NCBI RefSeq assembly: GCF_005116665.1
Contig: NZ_SWCJ01000001.1
Location: forward strand, 372,001 to 436,000
Direction: 5' to 3'
DNA length: 64,000 nucleotides
Origin: Ferrimonas aestuarii
GTDB taxonomy: Bacteria; Pseudomonadota; Gammaproteobacteria; Enterobacterales; Shewanellaceae
The notes under the pieces are model-generated. The model made no database searches. It was given only the letters and a program-made list of their open reading frames with translations, and was not told the origin of the DNA. The position numbers and the translations under genes were made by a program. Positions 18,773-30,034 of this stretch are shown here, in pieces (positions within the stretch are counted from its first letter, which is position 1; every line of letters begins with the position of its first letter).

Positions 18773-20113
18773 TTAAACCTGCTGGAATGGGTAGACGCTG
18801 CCCAACTGCAACAGCTTGGTTAGCTCATCCAAAGCGGTCAAGGACTCATCCAGCAGGGCTGGATCGCGCAGATCATTGATGGTCAGGCGGTCGCGATAGT
18901 GGTGTTTCACCCATTGGCTCAAGGCTTGATGGGTGTCATCGCCAATCAGCGTGGCGGAGTTTACGCCGGCCAGTTCCGCTTCGGTCAACGCAACACGTAG
19001 GCGCAGACACGCGGGGCCGCCGCCATTTTGCATGCTCTGTTTGACGTTGAAGTACCGTACCTGTTTGATGGGGTGATCCCCTTCAACCAGTGACTGCAGA
19101 TAGCGGTGTACCTGTTCGTTTTCCTGACACTCGGTGGGGGCAATGATTGCCATCTCATTGCGGCCAGTTTCAATAATTTGGGTATTAAACAGATAACTTC
19201 TTACGGCATTTTCGATGCTGACATCGCTGGTTGCCACTTTAATGAAATGCAGTGGGCTTTCACCAAATTTCTGTTTGATTTCTGCCAGCTTACGGTCGCT
19301 ATCGAGGAAGGCCTGCTCATGATAGAACAGCACATTTTGGTTGCCCACGGAGATTACGTCGTTGTGGAATACCCCTTGATCGATCACCTCTGGGTTTTGC
19401 TGAATGTAGACGGTGTGATCATCAGATAAGCCGTGCAGTCGGGCGATGGCTTGGCTGGCTTCCAGAGTTTGACGTGCAGGGTAGCGACTTGGTTTAGGTT
19501 TGCTGGCGTCGCTGCCATGCTGACCGTAAACAAACAACTGAACCCCCTGTTTGCCATACTCGGTGCACAGGCGGGTGTGGTTGGCGGCACCTTCGTCACC
19601 GAACATTTCGTGGCTTGGCAGAGGCTGGTGATGGGCAAAATACTCAGGGTCACGGAAGGTGGCTTTGAGAATATTTCCGGTGACTTCAGGCTCAATGGCA
19701 CGGTGGAATTTATTCACCAAATTGGCTGGGGTGAAGTGCACTTTTCCGTCTCGGCTGTCGGCACTTGGTGATACGGTGGCGGCGTTGGCGGTCCACATGC
19801 TGGAGGCGGAATAACAGCTCATCAGCAGGTGAGGAGCTTGCTTAAAAGCTTGCTCTAACACCTGACCGTTGCTACCACTAAAGCCTAGGGTGCGCAGCGT
19901 TGCGATGTCCGGGCGCTGTTGTGGGGCGAGTACCCCTTGAACCAAGCCAAGCTTGGACACGGCCAACATTTTTTCTAATCCTTGCAGGGCGGCAGCCTGA
20001 GGGTTAGAGATGGCGGAAGCGTTAGATTGAGAAGCGACGTTACCGAAGGAAAGGCCCGCATAGTTGTGGGTTGGGCCGACGAGGCCATCGAAGTTTGCTT
20101 CAAATGAGCGCAT
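18773..20113 (-). CDS. astB: N-succinylarginine dihydrolase AstB
   Basis: AstB is the second enzyme of the arginine succinyltransferase pathway; it hydrolyses succinylarginine to succinylornithine, ammonia and CO2. The 446-residue protein matches E. coli AstB along its length, with the N-terminal [18 protein letters not shown], the [10 protein letters not shown] histidine region and the catalytic Cys in [12 protein letters not shown] near residue 370. The ATG at 20113 has AAGGA 7 nt upstream and is preferred over a TTG two codons earlier. No other ast gene lies nearby, so the pathway is split in this genome. Confidence 0.95.
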   Translation of the reverse strand: MRSFEANFDGLVGPTHNYAGLSFGNVASQSNASAISNPQAAALQGLEKMLAVSKLGLVQGVLAPQQRPDIATLRTLGFSGSNGQVLEQAFKQAPHLLMSCYSASSMWTANAATVSPSADSRDGKVHFTPANLVNKFHRAIEPEVTGNILKATFRDPEYFAHHQPLPSHEMFGDEGAANHTRLCTEYGKQGVQLFVYGQHGSDASKPKPSRYPARQTLEASQAIARLHGLSDDHTVYIQQNPEVIDQGVFHNDVISVGNQNVLFYHEQAFLDSDRKLAEIKQKFGESPLHFIKVATSDVSIENAVRSYLFNTQIIETGRNEMAIIAPTECQENEQVHRYLQSLVEGDHPIKQVRYFNVKQSMQNGGGPACLRLRVALTEAELAGVNSATLIGDDTHQALSQWVKHHYRDRLTINDLRDPALLDESLTALDELTKLLQLGSVYPFQQV

Positions 20114-20456
20114 GAACAAATCCTTATTCTAGTTATATTTTTTATCTTCGCTGTGCCACAAAGATGACAAAAATGTGCGGTAAAGAATGTCAACAGTATA
20201 AAGGTCAAAATGTGATGAACAAGTGGCAAAATTGGCCTCGAAAGGCACAAATGCATAACTATTGCTTGCGTTGCCGCTCTCATTGCATTAGTAATTTTTT
20301 TAGATGCGAATCTAGTCCAAAAAAGTTTTTATTGGACAAATTTCGACTAACCAGTGGCTTCAAAGGGGGCTAAGGCTTGAAACTGACCAGTCTTCCCTCT
20401 ATATATGGAGCCCATTACATTGAATCCGCTCGCAAATAGGTGCCAAGTCCCCAATC
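20114..20456. other. Divergent intergenic region between astB and topA
   Basis: This AT-rich 343-bp spacer holds the promoters of two divergent genes. I see a topA promoter (20377-20405) and an inverted repeat GTCCAA/TTGGAC at 20315-20337 with an A/T-rich loop. No credible gene or ArgR-box pair was found. Confidence 0.5.
20377..20405 (+). promoter_or_regulatory. Predicted sigma-70 promoter of topA
   Basis: A -35 element TTGAAA (20377-20382) and a -10 element TATATA (20400-20405) are separated by 17 nt, about 50 nt before the topA start. Confidence 0.6.
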
Positions 20457-23123
20457 ATGGCTAAATCTCTGGTAATCGTGGAGTCGCCAGCAAAGGCGAA
20501 GACCATTAACAAATATCTCGGCAATGACTTCATCGTGAAGTCCTCGGTCGGGCACATTCGTGATCTGCCAACCTCTGGCAGTCAGGGCACGACGACCGTG
20601 CCTGCAAAACCCGCCGCAGAAGTTCGAAAGATGTCGCCAGAGCAGAAGGCTGAGTACAAGCGTAATCGCGAGCACCAGAGCCTGATTGCCCGAATGGGGA
20701 TCAATCCCGAGCAAGATTGGCAAGCCAATTACCAGATTCTTCCTGGAAAGGAGAAAGTGGTAAAGGAGCTGCAAACCTTGGCGGCGAAAGCCGACCACGT
20801 CTATCTCGCAACGGATTTGGACCGCGAAGGGGAAGCGATCGCCTGGCACCTGCAAGAGGTGATTGGCGGTGACGAGCAGCGCTACCGCCGAGTGGTGTTT
20901 AACGAGATTACCAAATCTGCCATCAAAGACGCGTTTGCGAAGCCGATGGAGCTTAACAACGCTCGAGTGAACGCTCAGCAAGCGCGCCGTTTCCTAGACC
21001 GAGTGGTGGGCTTTATGGTGTCGCCACTGCTGTGGAAGAAGATTGGCCGTGGTTTGTCAGCGGGTCGAGTTCAATCGGTGGCGGTTCGCCTTCTGGTGGA
21101 GCGAGAGCGTGAGATTCGCGCCTTCATTCCCGAAGAGTTCTGGGACATCCATGCGGATCTAACCTGTTCGGCCGATGCCCTGCGCATGCAGGTGGCTCGC
21201 TTCCAAGGTCAGAAGCTAAGCCTAACCGACAAGCAGCAAGCCGATACCGCCGTCGCCGCCCTACAGGCAGCTAACTATGTGGTCAGCGGCCGTGAAGATA
21301 AGCCAAGCAAGAGCAAGCCTCAGGCGCCGTTTATCACCTCGACCCTGCAGCAAGCCGCCAGTACCCGCTTGGGCTTTGGTGTTAAAAAGACTATGACCTT
21401 GGCCCAGCGCTTGTATGAAGCCGGTTACATCACCTATATGCGTACCGACTCCACCAACTTGAGTAAGGAAGCGGTAGCCAATTGCCGTGATTACATCAAA
21501 GAGTGGTTAGGTCCTGAATATTTGCCAGACGCACCCAAAGTGTATGGCAGCAAAGAGGGCGCTCAAGAGGCTCACGAAGCGATTCGTCCTTCAGACGTAA
21601 CGGTGAGCCAAGATACCCTCAAAGGCATGGAGCGTGACGCTGAGCGCCTGTATGACCTTATCTGGCGTCAGTTTGTGGCTTGTCAGATGAACGAAGCCCT
21701 GTACGACTCCACCACCTTGACCGTGACCGCTGGCGATTACGAGCTGAAAGCCAAAGGCCGCATCATGCGTTTTGCCGGTTGGACCAAGGTTCAGCCACCG
21801 CTGCGCCGTAAGGGTGAAGAGGATCTGATTCTGCCTGCGGTTAAAGTGGGCGATACCCTGAGCCTAGATAAGCTGGATCCAAAGCAGCACTTCACTAAGC
21901 CGCCGGCACGCTTTAACGAAGCGTCACTGGTTAAAGAGCTTGAGAAGCGTGGCATTGGCCGTCCATCTACCTACGCCTCTATTATCTCGACCATCGTCGA
22001 TCGTGGTTACGTGAAGGTGGAAAATCGCCGTTTCTTCGCCGAGAAGATGGGCGAGATCGTGACCGACCGTTTGGTGGATAACTTCGAGAACCTGCTGAAC
22101 TACGACTTTACCGCCGAGATGGAGCAGACTCTGGACATGATCGCTGACGACCAGCGTGACTGGAAACAGGTACTGAACGAGTTCTACGGCGAATTTACCG
22201 ACCGTCTTGACCACGCCGGTCTGCCTGCGGAAGAGGGCGGCATGAACGGCAACGAGATGGTATTGACCGACATCCCGTGCCCAACTTGTGAGCGCCCAAT
22301 GGGCATTCGCACCGCCACCACAGGGGTATTCCTTGGTTGTAGCGGTTACAACCTCCCGCCAAAAGAGCGCTGCAAGACCACCATCAACCTGACTCCTGGT
22401 GAGGAAGCGGTGGCAGTAGACGCTGGCGAAGACATGGAAACCGAAGCGCTGCGCTCTAAGCGTCGTTGCCCGGTGTGCAGCACCGCCATGGACAGCTACC
22501 TCATCGACGAGCAGCGTAAACTGCACGTGTGCGGTAACAACCCAAGCTGCAAAGGTTACGAGATTGAGAAGGGCAGCTTTAAGATCAAAGGCTATGATGG
22601 CCCGATCATTGAATGTGACCGCTGTGGCGCCGACATGGAGCTGAAAAACGGCCGTTTCGGTAAGTACTTTGCGTGCACCAACACCGAAAATTGTAAGAAC
22701 ACCCGTAAGCTGCTGAAGAGCGGCGAGGTGGCTCCGCCGAAGGAAGACCCAGTGCAACTGCCTGAGCTGCCTTGTGAGAAGTCTGAGGCGCACTTCGTGC
22801 TTCGCGATGGCGCTGCCGGTCTGTTCTTAGCAGCCAGCACCTTCCCGAAAAGCCGTGAAACCCGCGCGCCAAAGGTAGAAGAGCTGCAGCGCTTTAAGGA
22901 TCGCATCTCGCCGAAGTTCCATTATCTGACGGATGCGCCAGCCAAAGATCCTGAGGGCAATCTGGCTGTGCTCAAATTCAGCCGTAAAACCAAAGAGCAG
23001 TACGTGGCCACCGAAGTAGAAGGTAAAGCCACAGGGTGGACGGCTAAGTTTGTGGAAGGCAAATGGGTGGAGGAGCAAACCAAGAAGCGTGCTCCTGCCA
23101 AGAAGAAAGCCGCTAAGAAGTAA
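20457..23123 (+). CDS. topA: DNA topoisomerase I
   Basis: This type IA topoisomerase relaxes negative supercoils. The 888-residue protein starts with the Toprim domain ([14 protein letters not shown], then [13 protein letters not shown] with the metal acidic cluster). The active-site Tyr lies in [12 protein letters not shown] at about residue 325. Three C-terminal zinc-ribbon modules follow: CPTCERP...C...C (about 604-640), CPVC...CGNNPSC (about 665-700) and CDRCGAD...C...C (about 720-748), then a basic [13 protein letters not shown] tail. The Shine-Dalgarno is weak. The gene is closed by a shared terminator with ribB. Confidence 0.97.
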   Translation: MAKSLVIVESPAKAKTINKYLGNDFIVKSSVGHIRDLPTSGSQGTTTVPAKPAAEVRKMSPEQKAEYKRNREHQSLIARMGINPEQDWQANYQILPGKEKVVKELQTLAAKADHVYLATDLDREGEAIAWHLQEVIGGDEQRYRRVVFNEITKSAIKDAFAKPMELNNARVNAQQARRFLDRVVGFMVSPLLWKKIGRGLSAGRVQSVAVRLLVEREREIRAFIPEEFWDIHADLTCSADALRMQVARFQGQKLSLTDKQQADTAVAALQAANYVVSGREDKPSKSKPQAPFITSTLQQAASTRLGFGVKKTMTLAQRLYEAGYITYMRTDSTNLSKEAVANCRDYIKEWLGPEYLPDAPKVYGSKEGAQEAHEAIRPSDVTVSQDTLKGMERDAERLYDLIWRQFVACQMNEALYDSTTLTVTAGDYELKAKGRIMRFAGWTKVQPPLRRKGEEDLILPAVKVGDTLSLDKLDPKQHFTKPPARFNEASLVKELEKRGIGRPSTYASIISTIVDRGYVKVENRRFFAEKMGEIVTDRLVDNFENLLNYDFTAEMEQTLDMIADDQRDWKQVLNEFYGEFTDRLDHAGLPAEEGGMNGNEMVLTDIPCPTCERPMGIRTATTGVFLGCSGYNLPPKERCKTTINLTPGEEAVAVDAGEDMETEALRSKRRCPVCSTAMDSYLIDEQRKLHVCGNNPSCKGYEIEKGSFKIKGYDGPIIECDRCGADMELKNGRFGKYFACTNTENCKNTRKLLKSGEVAPPKEDPVQLPELPCEKSEAHFVLRDGAAGLFLAASTFPKSRETRAPKVEELQRFKDRISPKFHYLTDAPAKDPEGNLAVLKFSRKTKEQYVATEVEGKATGWTAKFVEGKWVEEQTKKRAPAKKKAAKK

Positions 23124-23140
23124 CGCCTTAGTTTGAATAC

Positions 23141-23168
23141 AAAAAAGCCCGCATTATGCGGGCTTTTC
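23141..23168 (+). terminator. Bidirectional terminator between topA and ribB
   Basis: A 7-bp stem GCCCGCA/TGCGGGC is flanked by A6 upstream and TTTTC downstream and sits between two convergent genes. Confidence 0.88.
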
Positions 23169-23170
23169 TA

Positions 23171-23803
23171 TTAGTGCTGCTGCCGATAGGCCACGAGGTC
23201 TTCAATGGTCAGAAGCGGCATTTGATGAGCCTTAGCAAACTCCACCAGTGCCGGTAAACGCATCATTTCTCCGTCGTCATGGTTGAGCTCACAGATCACC
23301 GCTGCGGGTTCTAGGTTTGCCAGACGAGCCAGATCCACCGAGCCTTCGGTGTGGCCTCGGCGAGACAATACCCCGCCAGGCTCAGCGCGCAGGGGAAAGA
23401 CGTGGCCCGGTCGAGCCAGATGCTCAGGACGAGCCCCTTCTGCCACAGCGGTGCGCACGGTAACGGCCCGATCGGATGCAGAAACCCCAGTAGTGACGCC
23501 CTCTTTGGCTTCAATGGAGACGGTGAAGGCCGTCTGGTTGCGACTGCTGTTGTCAGCCACCATTGCAGGCAGCGCCAGCTGTTCGATGCGCTCAGGGCTT
23601 AGGCACAGGCAGACAATGCCTGAGCCGTGGCGAATGAGCAGGGCCATCTGTTCTTTGGTGATGGTTTCAGCGGCGAAGATGACATCGCCTTCGTTTTCTC
23701 TGTCTTCATCATCCACAAGAATGATGCCTCGACCGTGCTTTAGGGCGTTAATCGCCGCATCCACACGAGAGTGAGGGGTTCCAATAAGTAGAGACTGATT
23801 CAT
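23171..23803 (-). CDS. ribB: 3,4-dihydroxy-2-butanone-4-phosphate synthase
   Basis: RibB converts ribulose 5-phosphate to 3,4-dihydroxy-2-butanone 4-phosphate for riboflavin synthesis. The 210-residue protein is the stand-alone form, without a GTP cyclohydrolase II domain. It shows [10 protein letters not shown] (about residues 31-40), SERIEQL, the [10 protein letters not shown] loop and [11 protein letters not shown]. The ATG at 23803 has AGGA 6 nt upstream. A long leader holding an FMN riboswitch precedes it, so expression is repressed by FMN. Confidence 0.96.
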   Translation of the reverse strand: MNQSLLIGTPHSRVDAAINALKHGRGIILVDDEDRENEGDVIFAAETITKEQMALLIRHGSGIVCLCLSPERIEQLALPAMVADNSSRNQTAFTVSIEAKEGVTTGVSASDRAVTVRTAVAEGARPEHLARPGHVFPLRAEPGGVLSRRGHTEGSVDLARLANLEPAAVICELNHDDGEMMRLPALVEFAKAHQMPLLTIEDLVAYRQQH

Positions 23804-23853
23804 GGTAGGTCCTTAAAAATACATTAGTTACCAGAATCAGGGCATCAGGAATA

Positions 23854-23876
23854 GGACACAGCAGGCGGCTGTGTCC
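23854..23876 (-). other. Hairpin in the ribB leader
   Basis: A perfect 9-bp stem GGACACAGC/GCTGTGTCC with a 5-nt loop lies between the FMN aptamer and the ribB start. It may belong to the expression platform, but it has no adjoining T tract. Confidence 0.4.
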
Positions 23877-23935
23877 GGCAGACGGCAAGAGGCCATCGTG
23901 CGGACGTACTTTTCCCCTAAACGGGGTTGTTACGC

Positions 23936-24077
23936 CTATCCTCTTTCATCCGGACTGTAACCGTCGGCTCTGGCATCTCACCAGATCTGCTGACCCTGCC
24001 CATTGGCAGGCGCTCGCGGGCTCGCTTTGAGTATAAGCATACCGCCGGTGGGGAGTTTCACCCCGCCCTGAGAATAG
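23936..24077 (-). ncRNA. FMN riboswitch (RFN element) controlling ribB
   Basis: On the minus strand the P1 stem CTATTCTC/GAGGATAG encloses the conserved RFN blocks: CAGGGCGGGGTGAAA, TCCCCACCGGCGGTAT, AGCCCGCGAGCG, GGTCAGCAGATC, GGTGAGATGCCAGAGCCGAC and ACAGTCCGGATGAAAGA. FMN binding should lower ribB expression. A CCCC/GGGG hairpin followed by AAAAG lies just downstream (about 23911-23926) and may be part of the switch. Confidence 0.96.
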
Positions 24078-24180
24078 TTGCCCTAAGGCTCTGGCATGCT
24101 AACGCTTGAGGAGAGAGGCGGCAACAATGGCGGGGAAATTTGGTACCGGAGTCTCAATCTGGAATGGGGGCAGAAACAGA

Positions 24181-24201
24181 AAGGGCCCCGTAGGGGCCCT
24201 T
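24181..24201 (-). terminator. Terminator after the 24204-24959 gene
   Basis: A perfect 9-bp stem AAGGGCCCC/GGGGCCCTT with a 3-nt loop is followed on the minus strand by TCTGTTTC. It starts 3 nt after the coding region. Confidence 0.75.
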
Positions 24202-24203
24202 GA

Positions 24204-24959
24204 TTACCATTTTTTCTTTGGCTGGAACAGAATGTCGAGGTCGTCGGCTTTCTTTTCTTTCTTCTCGGCTGGCTCTTTGCTGCCTTCGATGATCTGCAGC
24301 AGTTGATTGGTCTTGTCCTGCATCTTGGCTCGGTACTCTGGCGAGGCTAGAACCTGGTTGTTCAGGGCCAAGGTGATCTTGGATAGCAGCATCTTGGCTG
24401 AGCCAAATTGGCGAGCGTTAACCAAGTTAGTGGCACGTTTCATCAGCACTTCGATGTGGATGCGCAGCTGCAGCTTATCCACCTTCATCTCCTCCTCTGA
24501 GAAGATGTCGGCATGCATGCGGCCTTTGTTGTGCTCGAAGCGCAGGATAGGTTTTAGCTTCTTTAGAGTTTGAATCAGTAGTAGCGTCTGTTTCTCGTTG
24601 CTAGGCAATTGAAACATATCGATGGTTTCGGTACCGATGTTGTTCTCTTTCAGTACCTTAAGCTGTCCTTCCGTGTGCGCAATTCGACTGTCGATCTCAT
24701 TCATCTTCGGATTGAGAGACTTGGCGGTTTTCAGCGCTTCAAGGATACGTTGGTTAAGCGTGGTCAGCAGCGCATTGCTCATAGGCAGCAACGCCGCTTG
24801 AGATAGGATCTGCTCGGTTTCTTCGATGATTGCCCTTTGGCGCGCCAGCTCCTTGCGCTTAGTGGCTTCCTTGGACTCGTGGTGTTGGTACACCAAATTA
24901 ATAGCAACGATCACCAATAAGGCGACCAAGGCCATAACCAAAACGGCAAAAATTGACAT
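24204..24959 (-). CDS. Membrane-anchored coiled-coil protein of unknown function
   Basis: I do not recognise a characterised family. The 251-residue protein has one N-terminal membrane helix (about residues 3-24), then a mainly helical, charged region likely to form coiled coils (about 28-110), and a Lys/Glu-rich tail ending in DDLDILFQPKKKW. It has no signal cleavage site, so it is probably an inner-membrane protein with a cytoplasmic body. It is transcribed divergently from cysB, and ribB lies downstream beyond the riboswitch. Codon use and GC resemble the neighbouring core genes. Confidence 0.7.
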   Translation of the reverse strand: MSIFAVLVMALVALLVIVAINLVYQHHESKEATKRKELARQRAIIEETEQILSQAALLPMSNALLTTLNQRILEALKTAKSLNPKMNEIDSRIAHTEGQLKVLKENNIGTETIDMFQLPSNEKQTLLLIQTLKKLKPILRFEHNKGRMHADIFSEEEMKVDKLQLRIHIEVLMKRATNLVNARQFGSAKMLLSKITLALNNQVLASPEYRAKMQDKTNQLLQIIEGSKEPAEKKEKKADDLDILFQPKKKW

Positions 24960-25011
24960 GCGATAGCAAACAGTTAGAACTTTTCTACATGCTACACTAT
25001 TGTCCTATTAA

Positions 25012-26088
<1,077 letters not shown>

Positions 26089-26105
26089 TGCGGAAATATT
26101 GAAGG

Positions 26106-26133
26106 AAAAAGGGGCCGTTGGCCCCTTTTTTTG
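26106..26133 (+). terminator. Bidirectional terminator between cysB and queD
   Basis: Stem GGGGCC/GGCCCC with loop GTT is flanked by A5 and T7, between convergent genes. Confidence 0.9.
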
Positions 26134-26139
26134 TAGAAA

Positions 26140-26502
26140 TTACTCGCCTCGGTAGCGACAACCTGCGGTGCAGGTTTCCTTAATTTCAACCATGCTAAGT
26201 TGTGGAAGCAGCGGTTTTAACTCGTTCCAGATCCACTTGGCTAAGACTTCGCTGGTGGGGTTTTCCAGCCCCGGAATGTCATTAAGATAGTGGTGATCTA
26301 GACGGTCGTAAATCGGCTTAAAAGTCGCTTTCAGGTCGCCAAAGTCCATGATCCAGCCGGTATGTGGATCCACTTCACCGCTGATGTAGATGCGTACTAA
26401 GAAAGAGTGGCCATGAAGGCGGCCGCATTTGTGCCCTTCGGGTACGTGGGGCAGGCGGTGGGCGGCTTCAAAATAAAACTCTTTGTATATCTCTGTGGAC
26501 AT
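26140..26502 (-). CDS. queD: 6-carboxy-5,6,7,8-tetrahydropterin synthase QueD
   Basis: QueD makes 6-carboxytetrahydropterin from dihydroneopterin triphosphate, the second step of queuosine/7-deazaguanine synthesis. The 120-residue protein has the zinc and active-site pattern [20 protein letters not shown], with His in AAHRL, the catalytic Cys in HKCGRLHGH and the HGHSF histidines, plus DRLDHHYLN. The ATG at 26502 has GGAG 6 nt upstream; the frame extends to 26532 without support. It is divergent from the small lipoprotein gene at 26610. Confidence 0.93.
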   Translation of the reverse strand: MSTEIYKEFYFEAAHRLPHVPEGHKCGRLHGHSFLVRIYISGEVDPHTGWIMDFGDLKATFKPIYDRLDHHYLNDIPGLENPTSEVLAKWIWNELKPLLPQLSMVEIKETCTAGCRYRGE

Positions 26503-26609
26503 AACGGACTCCAAGATTTTTTGCGGGCGCAAGTGTGTCAGAAGCGAGTATTTGATGCAACCGCAGTCGGTTCTGATATGCTGGCAAAAGATTAACTAAG
26601 GAGAGAAAT

Positions 26610-26831
26610 ATGATTCGCAGTACGACGGTTGCTTTGGTGGTTGCCAGTTCATTTTTGACCATGGGCTGTGGAGGCCCTGAGGCAACTTGGGTGCATGATT
26701 CTAAAGATAATCAGGCTTTTATGCAGGACAGAGACATCTGTAACCGCCAAACTGATGACAGTGCCGCTGACTTCAATGGCCGATTCGAGACCTGCATGAA
26801 TGGCCATGGATGGCGTTTAGAAGCCCATTAA
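26610..26831 (+). CDS. Small lipoprotein of unknown function
   Basis: The 73-residue precursor has a lipoprotein signal with lipobox LTMGC (Cys at about residue 20), leaving a mature polar domain of about 54 residues. The mature part contains three further cysteines (GC itself aside: DICNRQ and ETCMNG) and ends in HGWRLEAH. AAGGAG lies just before the ATG. It lies 23 nt upstream of the MsrBA gene on the same strand and may be co-transcribed. Function is unknown. Confidence 0.8.
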   Translation: MIRSTTVALVVASSFLTMGCGGPEATWVHDSKDNQAFMQDRDICNRQTDDSAADFNGRFETCMNGHGWRLEAH

Positions 26832-26854
26832 TCGTTAATTTGTGGAGAGCGATC

Positions 26855-27763
26855 ATGACTAAGCGTGCCAAGTTAACCGATTCTGAGCAGCAGGTGTTGC
26901 TTCATCAAGGAACTGAGCGCCCTTATAGCGGTCGCTTTCACAGCCATAAAGCGCAAGGTCAGTACCTGTGTCGCCAGTGTGGCAATCCGCTTTATGATGC
27001 CTCCAGTAAGTTTGATTCCGGTTGTGGTTGGCCTGCCTTCGATGAGGCCAATGGGGACGCGGTGTCCACTCGGGAAGATGCCGATGGCCGCCGCACCGAG
27101 ATCATCTGTGCCAATTGTGAAGGGCATTTAGGGCATCGGTTTGAGGGGGAAGGATTCACCCCAACCAACATGCGCGATTGCGTAAACTCGCTGAGTTTGG
27201 CATTTGAGCCTAAGGCCTCTGAACAATCTGAAGAGACGCTGATTGTTGGCGGCGGCTGCTTTTGGTGCATTGAAGCGATATTCCAGCAGATCATCGGCAT
27301 CAAATCAGTGGTGAGCGGTTATGCGGGTGGCCAGTTAGATAAGCCCAGTTATCGTCAAGTTTGCGGTGGCGATACCGGACATGCTGAAGTGGTCAAGCTC
27401 ACGTTTGATCCCAATGTGATAGACCTCCAGTCTGTTTTGGAGCTGTTTTTTGCCGCGCACGACCCAACGACGTTGAACCGTCAAGGGGCCGATGTGGGCC
27501 CACAATATCGCTCTTTCATTCAGTGCAGCGAGTCTCAATATCCCATCATTGATGATTATATTCAGCGTTTTCAGCGAAGCGGTCAGATTGATGGCACCAT
27601 AGTGACCGAGGTGGTGGTAGGCGAACGCTTCTTTCCTGCCGAGCAGGAGCATCAAGATTACTACCGTCAGCATCAGCAGCAAGGTTACTGCCAGATGGTG
27701 ATTGATCCTAAGCTTGGCTCGATTTTTCAGCGGTTTGCAGACAGGATCAAACCAAACCTCTAG
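26855..27763 (+). CDS. Bifunctional methionine sulfoxide reductase MsrB-MsrA fusion
   Basis: A cytoplasmic two-domain repair enzyme of 302 residues. The N-terminal MsrB domain (about 1-125) reduces R-sulfoxides; it has two zinc CxxC pairs (CRQCG, CANCEG) and the catalytic Cys in MRDCVNSLSL. The C-terminal MsrA domain (about 140-300) reduces S-sulfoxides, with the active site GGGCFWCIEAIF and the conserved GYAGG and GHAEVVKL stretches. The order B-A is opposite to PilB-type A-B fusions. The ATG at 26855 has GGAG 7 nt upstream; the longer frame overlaps the preceding lipoprotein gene. Confidence 0.93.
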   Translation: MTKRAKLTDSEQQVLLHQGTERPYSGRFHSHKAQGQYLCRQCGNPLYDASSKFDSGCGWPAFDEANGDAVSTREDADGRRTEIICANCEGHLGHRFEGEGFTPTNMRDCVNSLSLAFEPKASEQSEETLIVGGGCFWCIEAIFQQIIGIKSVVSGYAGGQLDKPSYRQVCGGDTGHAEVVKLTFDPNVIDLQSVLELFFAAHDPTTLNRQGADVGPQYRSFIQCSESQYPIIDDYIQRFQRSGQIDGTIVTEVVVGERFFPAEQEHQDYYRQHQQQGYCQMVIDPKLGSIFQRFADRIKPNL

Positions 27764-27806
27764 TCTACGCTTAATCGTAGGATGCGAAATTAGCTAGGGA
27801 CGGAAT

Positions 27807-28355
27807 ATGCAGGGAATCATCTTTACCGAGTTTTTAGATCTGGTGGACACCGCCTTTGGGCCAGAAGTCACCGAGGCGCTGTTTGATGAGGTTGAATTGC
27901 CCAGTGGCGGCAGTTATACCCGAGTGGGCAATTACGACCATGAAGAGATTGTCTCTCTGGTGGTGGCGTTAAGCGATAAAGTGAAAACTCCGGTGCCAGA
28001 GCTGCTTTATACCTACGGCTACCACCTGTTTCCAAAGCTGATGGACCATTACTCCGGCCGCATGTCTGGCTGCAAATCTTGCTTTGAATTTTTGTATGCG
28101 GTGGAAAACGAAATTCACACCCACGTAAAGAAGATCCATGCCGACGCCGAGGTGCCAACCTTTGAGTTCCCACAAAACAGTGCTGAGGTGATGGAGGTTA
28201 TCTATAACTCTCCCCGAGGCTTAGCCGACGTGGCCCACGGATTGATCGCTCGCTGTGCGGATCATTACAACGAATCGTTGGGAATCAAGATGACCGATTT
28301 GAGCGGAGACAATAAGACTCGAGTCAGCTTTCTGCTAACCCATCAGAGCGCTTAA
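27807..28355 (+). CDS. H-NOX haem-nitric oxide binding sensor protein
   Basis: A soluble haem sensor of NO of 182 residues. The proximal haem ligand is the His in ENEIHTHVKKIH (about residue 104), and the propionate-binding YxSxR motif is present as YNSPR (about residue 134-138). The N-terminus (MQGIIFTEFLDLV) is typical of the family. It lies 1 nt before a hybrid histidine kinase gene, so the two are one operon and NO-bound H-NOX is expected to modulate the kinase. A GGGACGG ribosome site precedes the ATG. Confidence 0.95.
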   Translation: MQGIIFTEFLDLVDTAFGPEVTEALFDEVELPSGGSYTRVGNYDHEEIVSLVVALSDKVKTPVPELLYTYGYHLFPKLMDHYSGRMSGCKSCFEFLYAVENEIHTHVKKIHADAEVPTFEFPQNSAEVMEVIYNSPRGLADVAHGLIARCADHYNESLGIKMTDLSGDNKTRVSFLLTHQSA

Positions 28356-28356
28356 T

Positions 28357-29994
28357 ATGTCCGACATCTGGCGCAAGCGTTATGAGCGGGAACGCCGAGC
28401 GCGGCAGGAAGCCGAGCAACTTCTTGAAGATAAGAGCCTTGAGCTTTATGAACTGAATCAACAGCAAGCTGGTGAGATTCGCCTGCGGCAAAAATTCGAT
28501 GTTTACCTGCTCGGCACTGCGCGCTCCTTGTTGGCCGCCAGCGTCTCCTCACCTTTTGACAGCATCAGAGCCACCTTAGAACAGTTGCTCGCAACCCAAG
28601 GCGTTGCCTGGGTTGGGCTCGAATGGGGGCGAGGTCGAAAATTGTGCCTACCCACACCCAATGCAGGCCCATGGCCCAAAATCGACTGTAAACACTTGGA
28701 TTCCAGCTTCGAGCTACTGTCTCGGCATGGATTTACCCGTGGCCTTCAGGTCGCTTCAAAGGGGGTTCGTTTGATTGTGGCCGATGGCGGTCACGCCCCC
28801 TATTCCAAATTGCAGCAGGAGTTCTTCCGAGATTTGGTGTCGCTTTACGGGGCGTTTTACGACAACTGGTTGGCGTTTAACCAACTGCAACAGGCTGAGC
28901 AGGAGACCCATCGGATGTCGACCCTGCGCTCACGCTTTTTGGCGATGGTGACCCATGAACTCAGGACGCCGATGAATGGGGTGCTAGGCTGCGCCGATCT
29001 GTTGGCATCCAGTAAATTGGATGCGGAACAAGCTCAATTACTCAGGGTACTGACGCAGTCAGGCAAAAGCCTGTTGGCGCTTATTAATGATGTGCTGGAT
29101 TACAACAAAATTGACTCTGATCAGTTCTGCCTTGAGTCAAAACCGGTAGACATCAAAGCCCTGTGCATGGATTGCATAGAGATTGTTCGTCCATTGGCGA
29201 GTGAAAAGAGTATGGAGATTAAGTGCCAGTTTAAAGGCGAGTTTCCCCCTGCGGTGCTGATTGACCCGAGTCGCTATAAACAGGTGTTACTGAACCTGCT
29301 TGGTAATGCGGTCAACCACAGCGACAAAGGGGGCGTGACTCTGGGCTTAACGATGAGCCAGGAGGGGCGGCGAGTTCAGTTGATCACCTGGGTGGAAGAC
29401 TCAGGCCCTGGCATCAGTGATGATTTTCAAAAACACCTATTTGATCCCTTCACCCAAGAGACCAGCTCTAAAAAAGGCACGGGCCTTGGGCTGTCCATCA
29501 GCCAAAAGCTGGTTCGCCGTTTAGGGGGTGAGCTGGAGGTATTCAGCGAGTTGGGAATTGGAACCCGTTTCTACTTCGCGCTGGCGCTAGAGCCTGCCAC
29601 GTTAGCCGCTTCTGAGTCGATAAAGGAATCTTCGACCAAGCAGGGCAACATTTTGGTCGCGGAAGACACCAAAGCAAACCAGTTGGTGGTGCGTTTGATG
29701 CTGGAGAAAGCCGGCTGTCAGGTCACCATCGTTGAGAATGGTCAACAAGCCCTCGAGCAAGCTCAGGTTAAGCCTTACGACCTCATTTTAATGGATTGCT
29801 CCATGCCTGTGATGGACGGCTATGAAGCCACGCAAGCGCTACGTGACAATGGCTGTGACGTGCCCATTTTGGCATTAACCGCGACCACCACCGCTGAGTC
29901 CCATCAGATGTGCATGGCATCTGGGATGAATGACGTGCTTCACAAACCCATTCAGAAAAGCTCTTTGCTACAAGCCATCAATCAATGGCTGTAA
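28357..29994 (+). CDS. H-NOX-associated hybrid sensor histidine kinase/response regulator
   Basis: The 545-residue soluble hybrid kinase has a basic coiled-coil N-terminus (about 1-40), an unassigned, possibly GAF-like region (about 45-175), a dimerisation/phosphoacceptor helix with MVTHELRTPMNG (about 196), the ATPase boxes LLNLLGNAVNH, EDSGPGISDDF and GTGLGLSISQKL, and a C-terminal receiver with Asp in LILMDCSMPVMDGYEAT. No membrane segments are seen, so it is cytosolic and depends on the upstream H-NOX for input. It has no Hpt domain; a separate phosphotransfer protein is expected elsewhere. Confidence 0.93.
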   Translation: MSDIWRKRYERERRARQEAEQLLEDKSLELYELNQQQAGEIRLRQKFDVYLLGTARSLLAASVSSPFDSIRATLEQLLATQGVAWVGLEWGRGRKLCLPTPNAGPWPKIDCKHLDSSFELLSRHGFTRGLQVASKGVRLIVADGGHAPYSKLQQEFFRDLVSLYGAFYDNWLAFNQLQQAEQETHRMSTLRSRFLAMVTHELRTPMNGVLGCADLLASSKLDAEQAQLLRVLTQSGKSLLALINDVLDYNKIDSDQFCLESKPVDIKALCMDCIEIVRPLASEKSMEIKCQFKGEFPPAVLIDPSRYKQVLLNLLGNAVNHSDKGGVTLGLTMSQEGRRVQLITWVEDSGPGISDDFQKHLFDPFTQETSSKKGTGLGLSISQKLVRRLGGELEVFSELGIGTRFYFALALEPATLAASESIKESSTKQGNILVAEDTKANQLVVRLMLEKAGCQVTIVENGQQALEQAQVKPYDLILMDCSMPVMDGYEATQALRDNGCDVPILALTATTTAESHQMCMASGMNDVLHKPIQKSSLLQAINQWL

Positions 29995-30034
29995 AGCCAA
30001 CTATCCTTAGCCTTTTACTTCGGAGTCCACGCCA

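Noticed and set aside
20164..20373. A 69-codon ORF upstream of topA
   Set aside because: It ends just before the topA promoter, has no ribosome site and unusual amino acid composition; the region is better explained as divergent promoters.
23927..24109. Plus-strand ORF over the ribB leader
   Set aside because: It is the complement of the FMN riboswitch; sequence conservation there is explained by the RNA.
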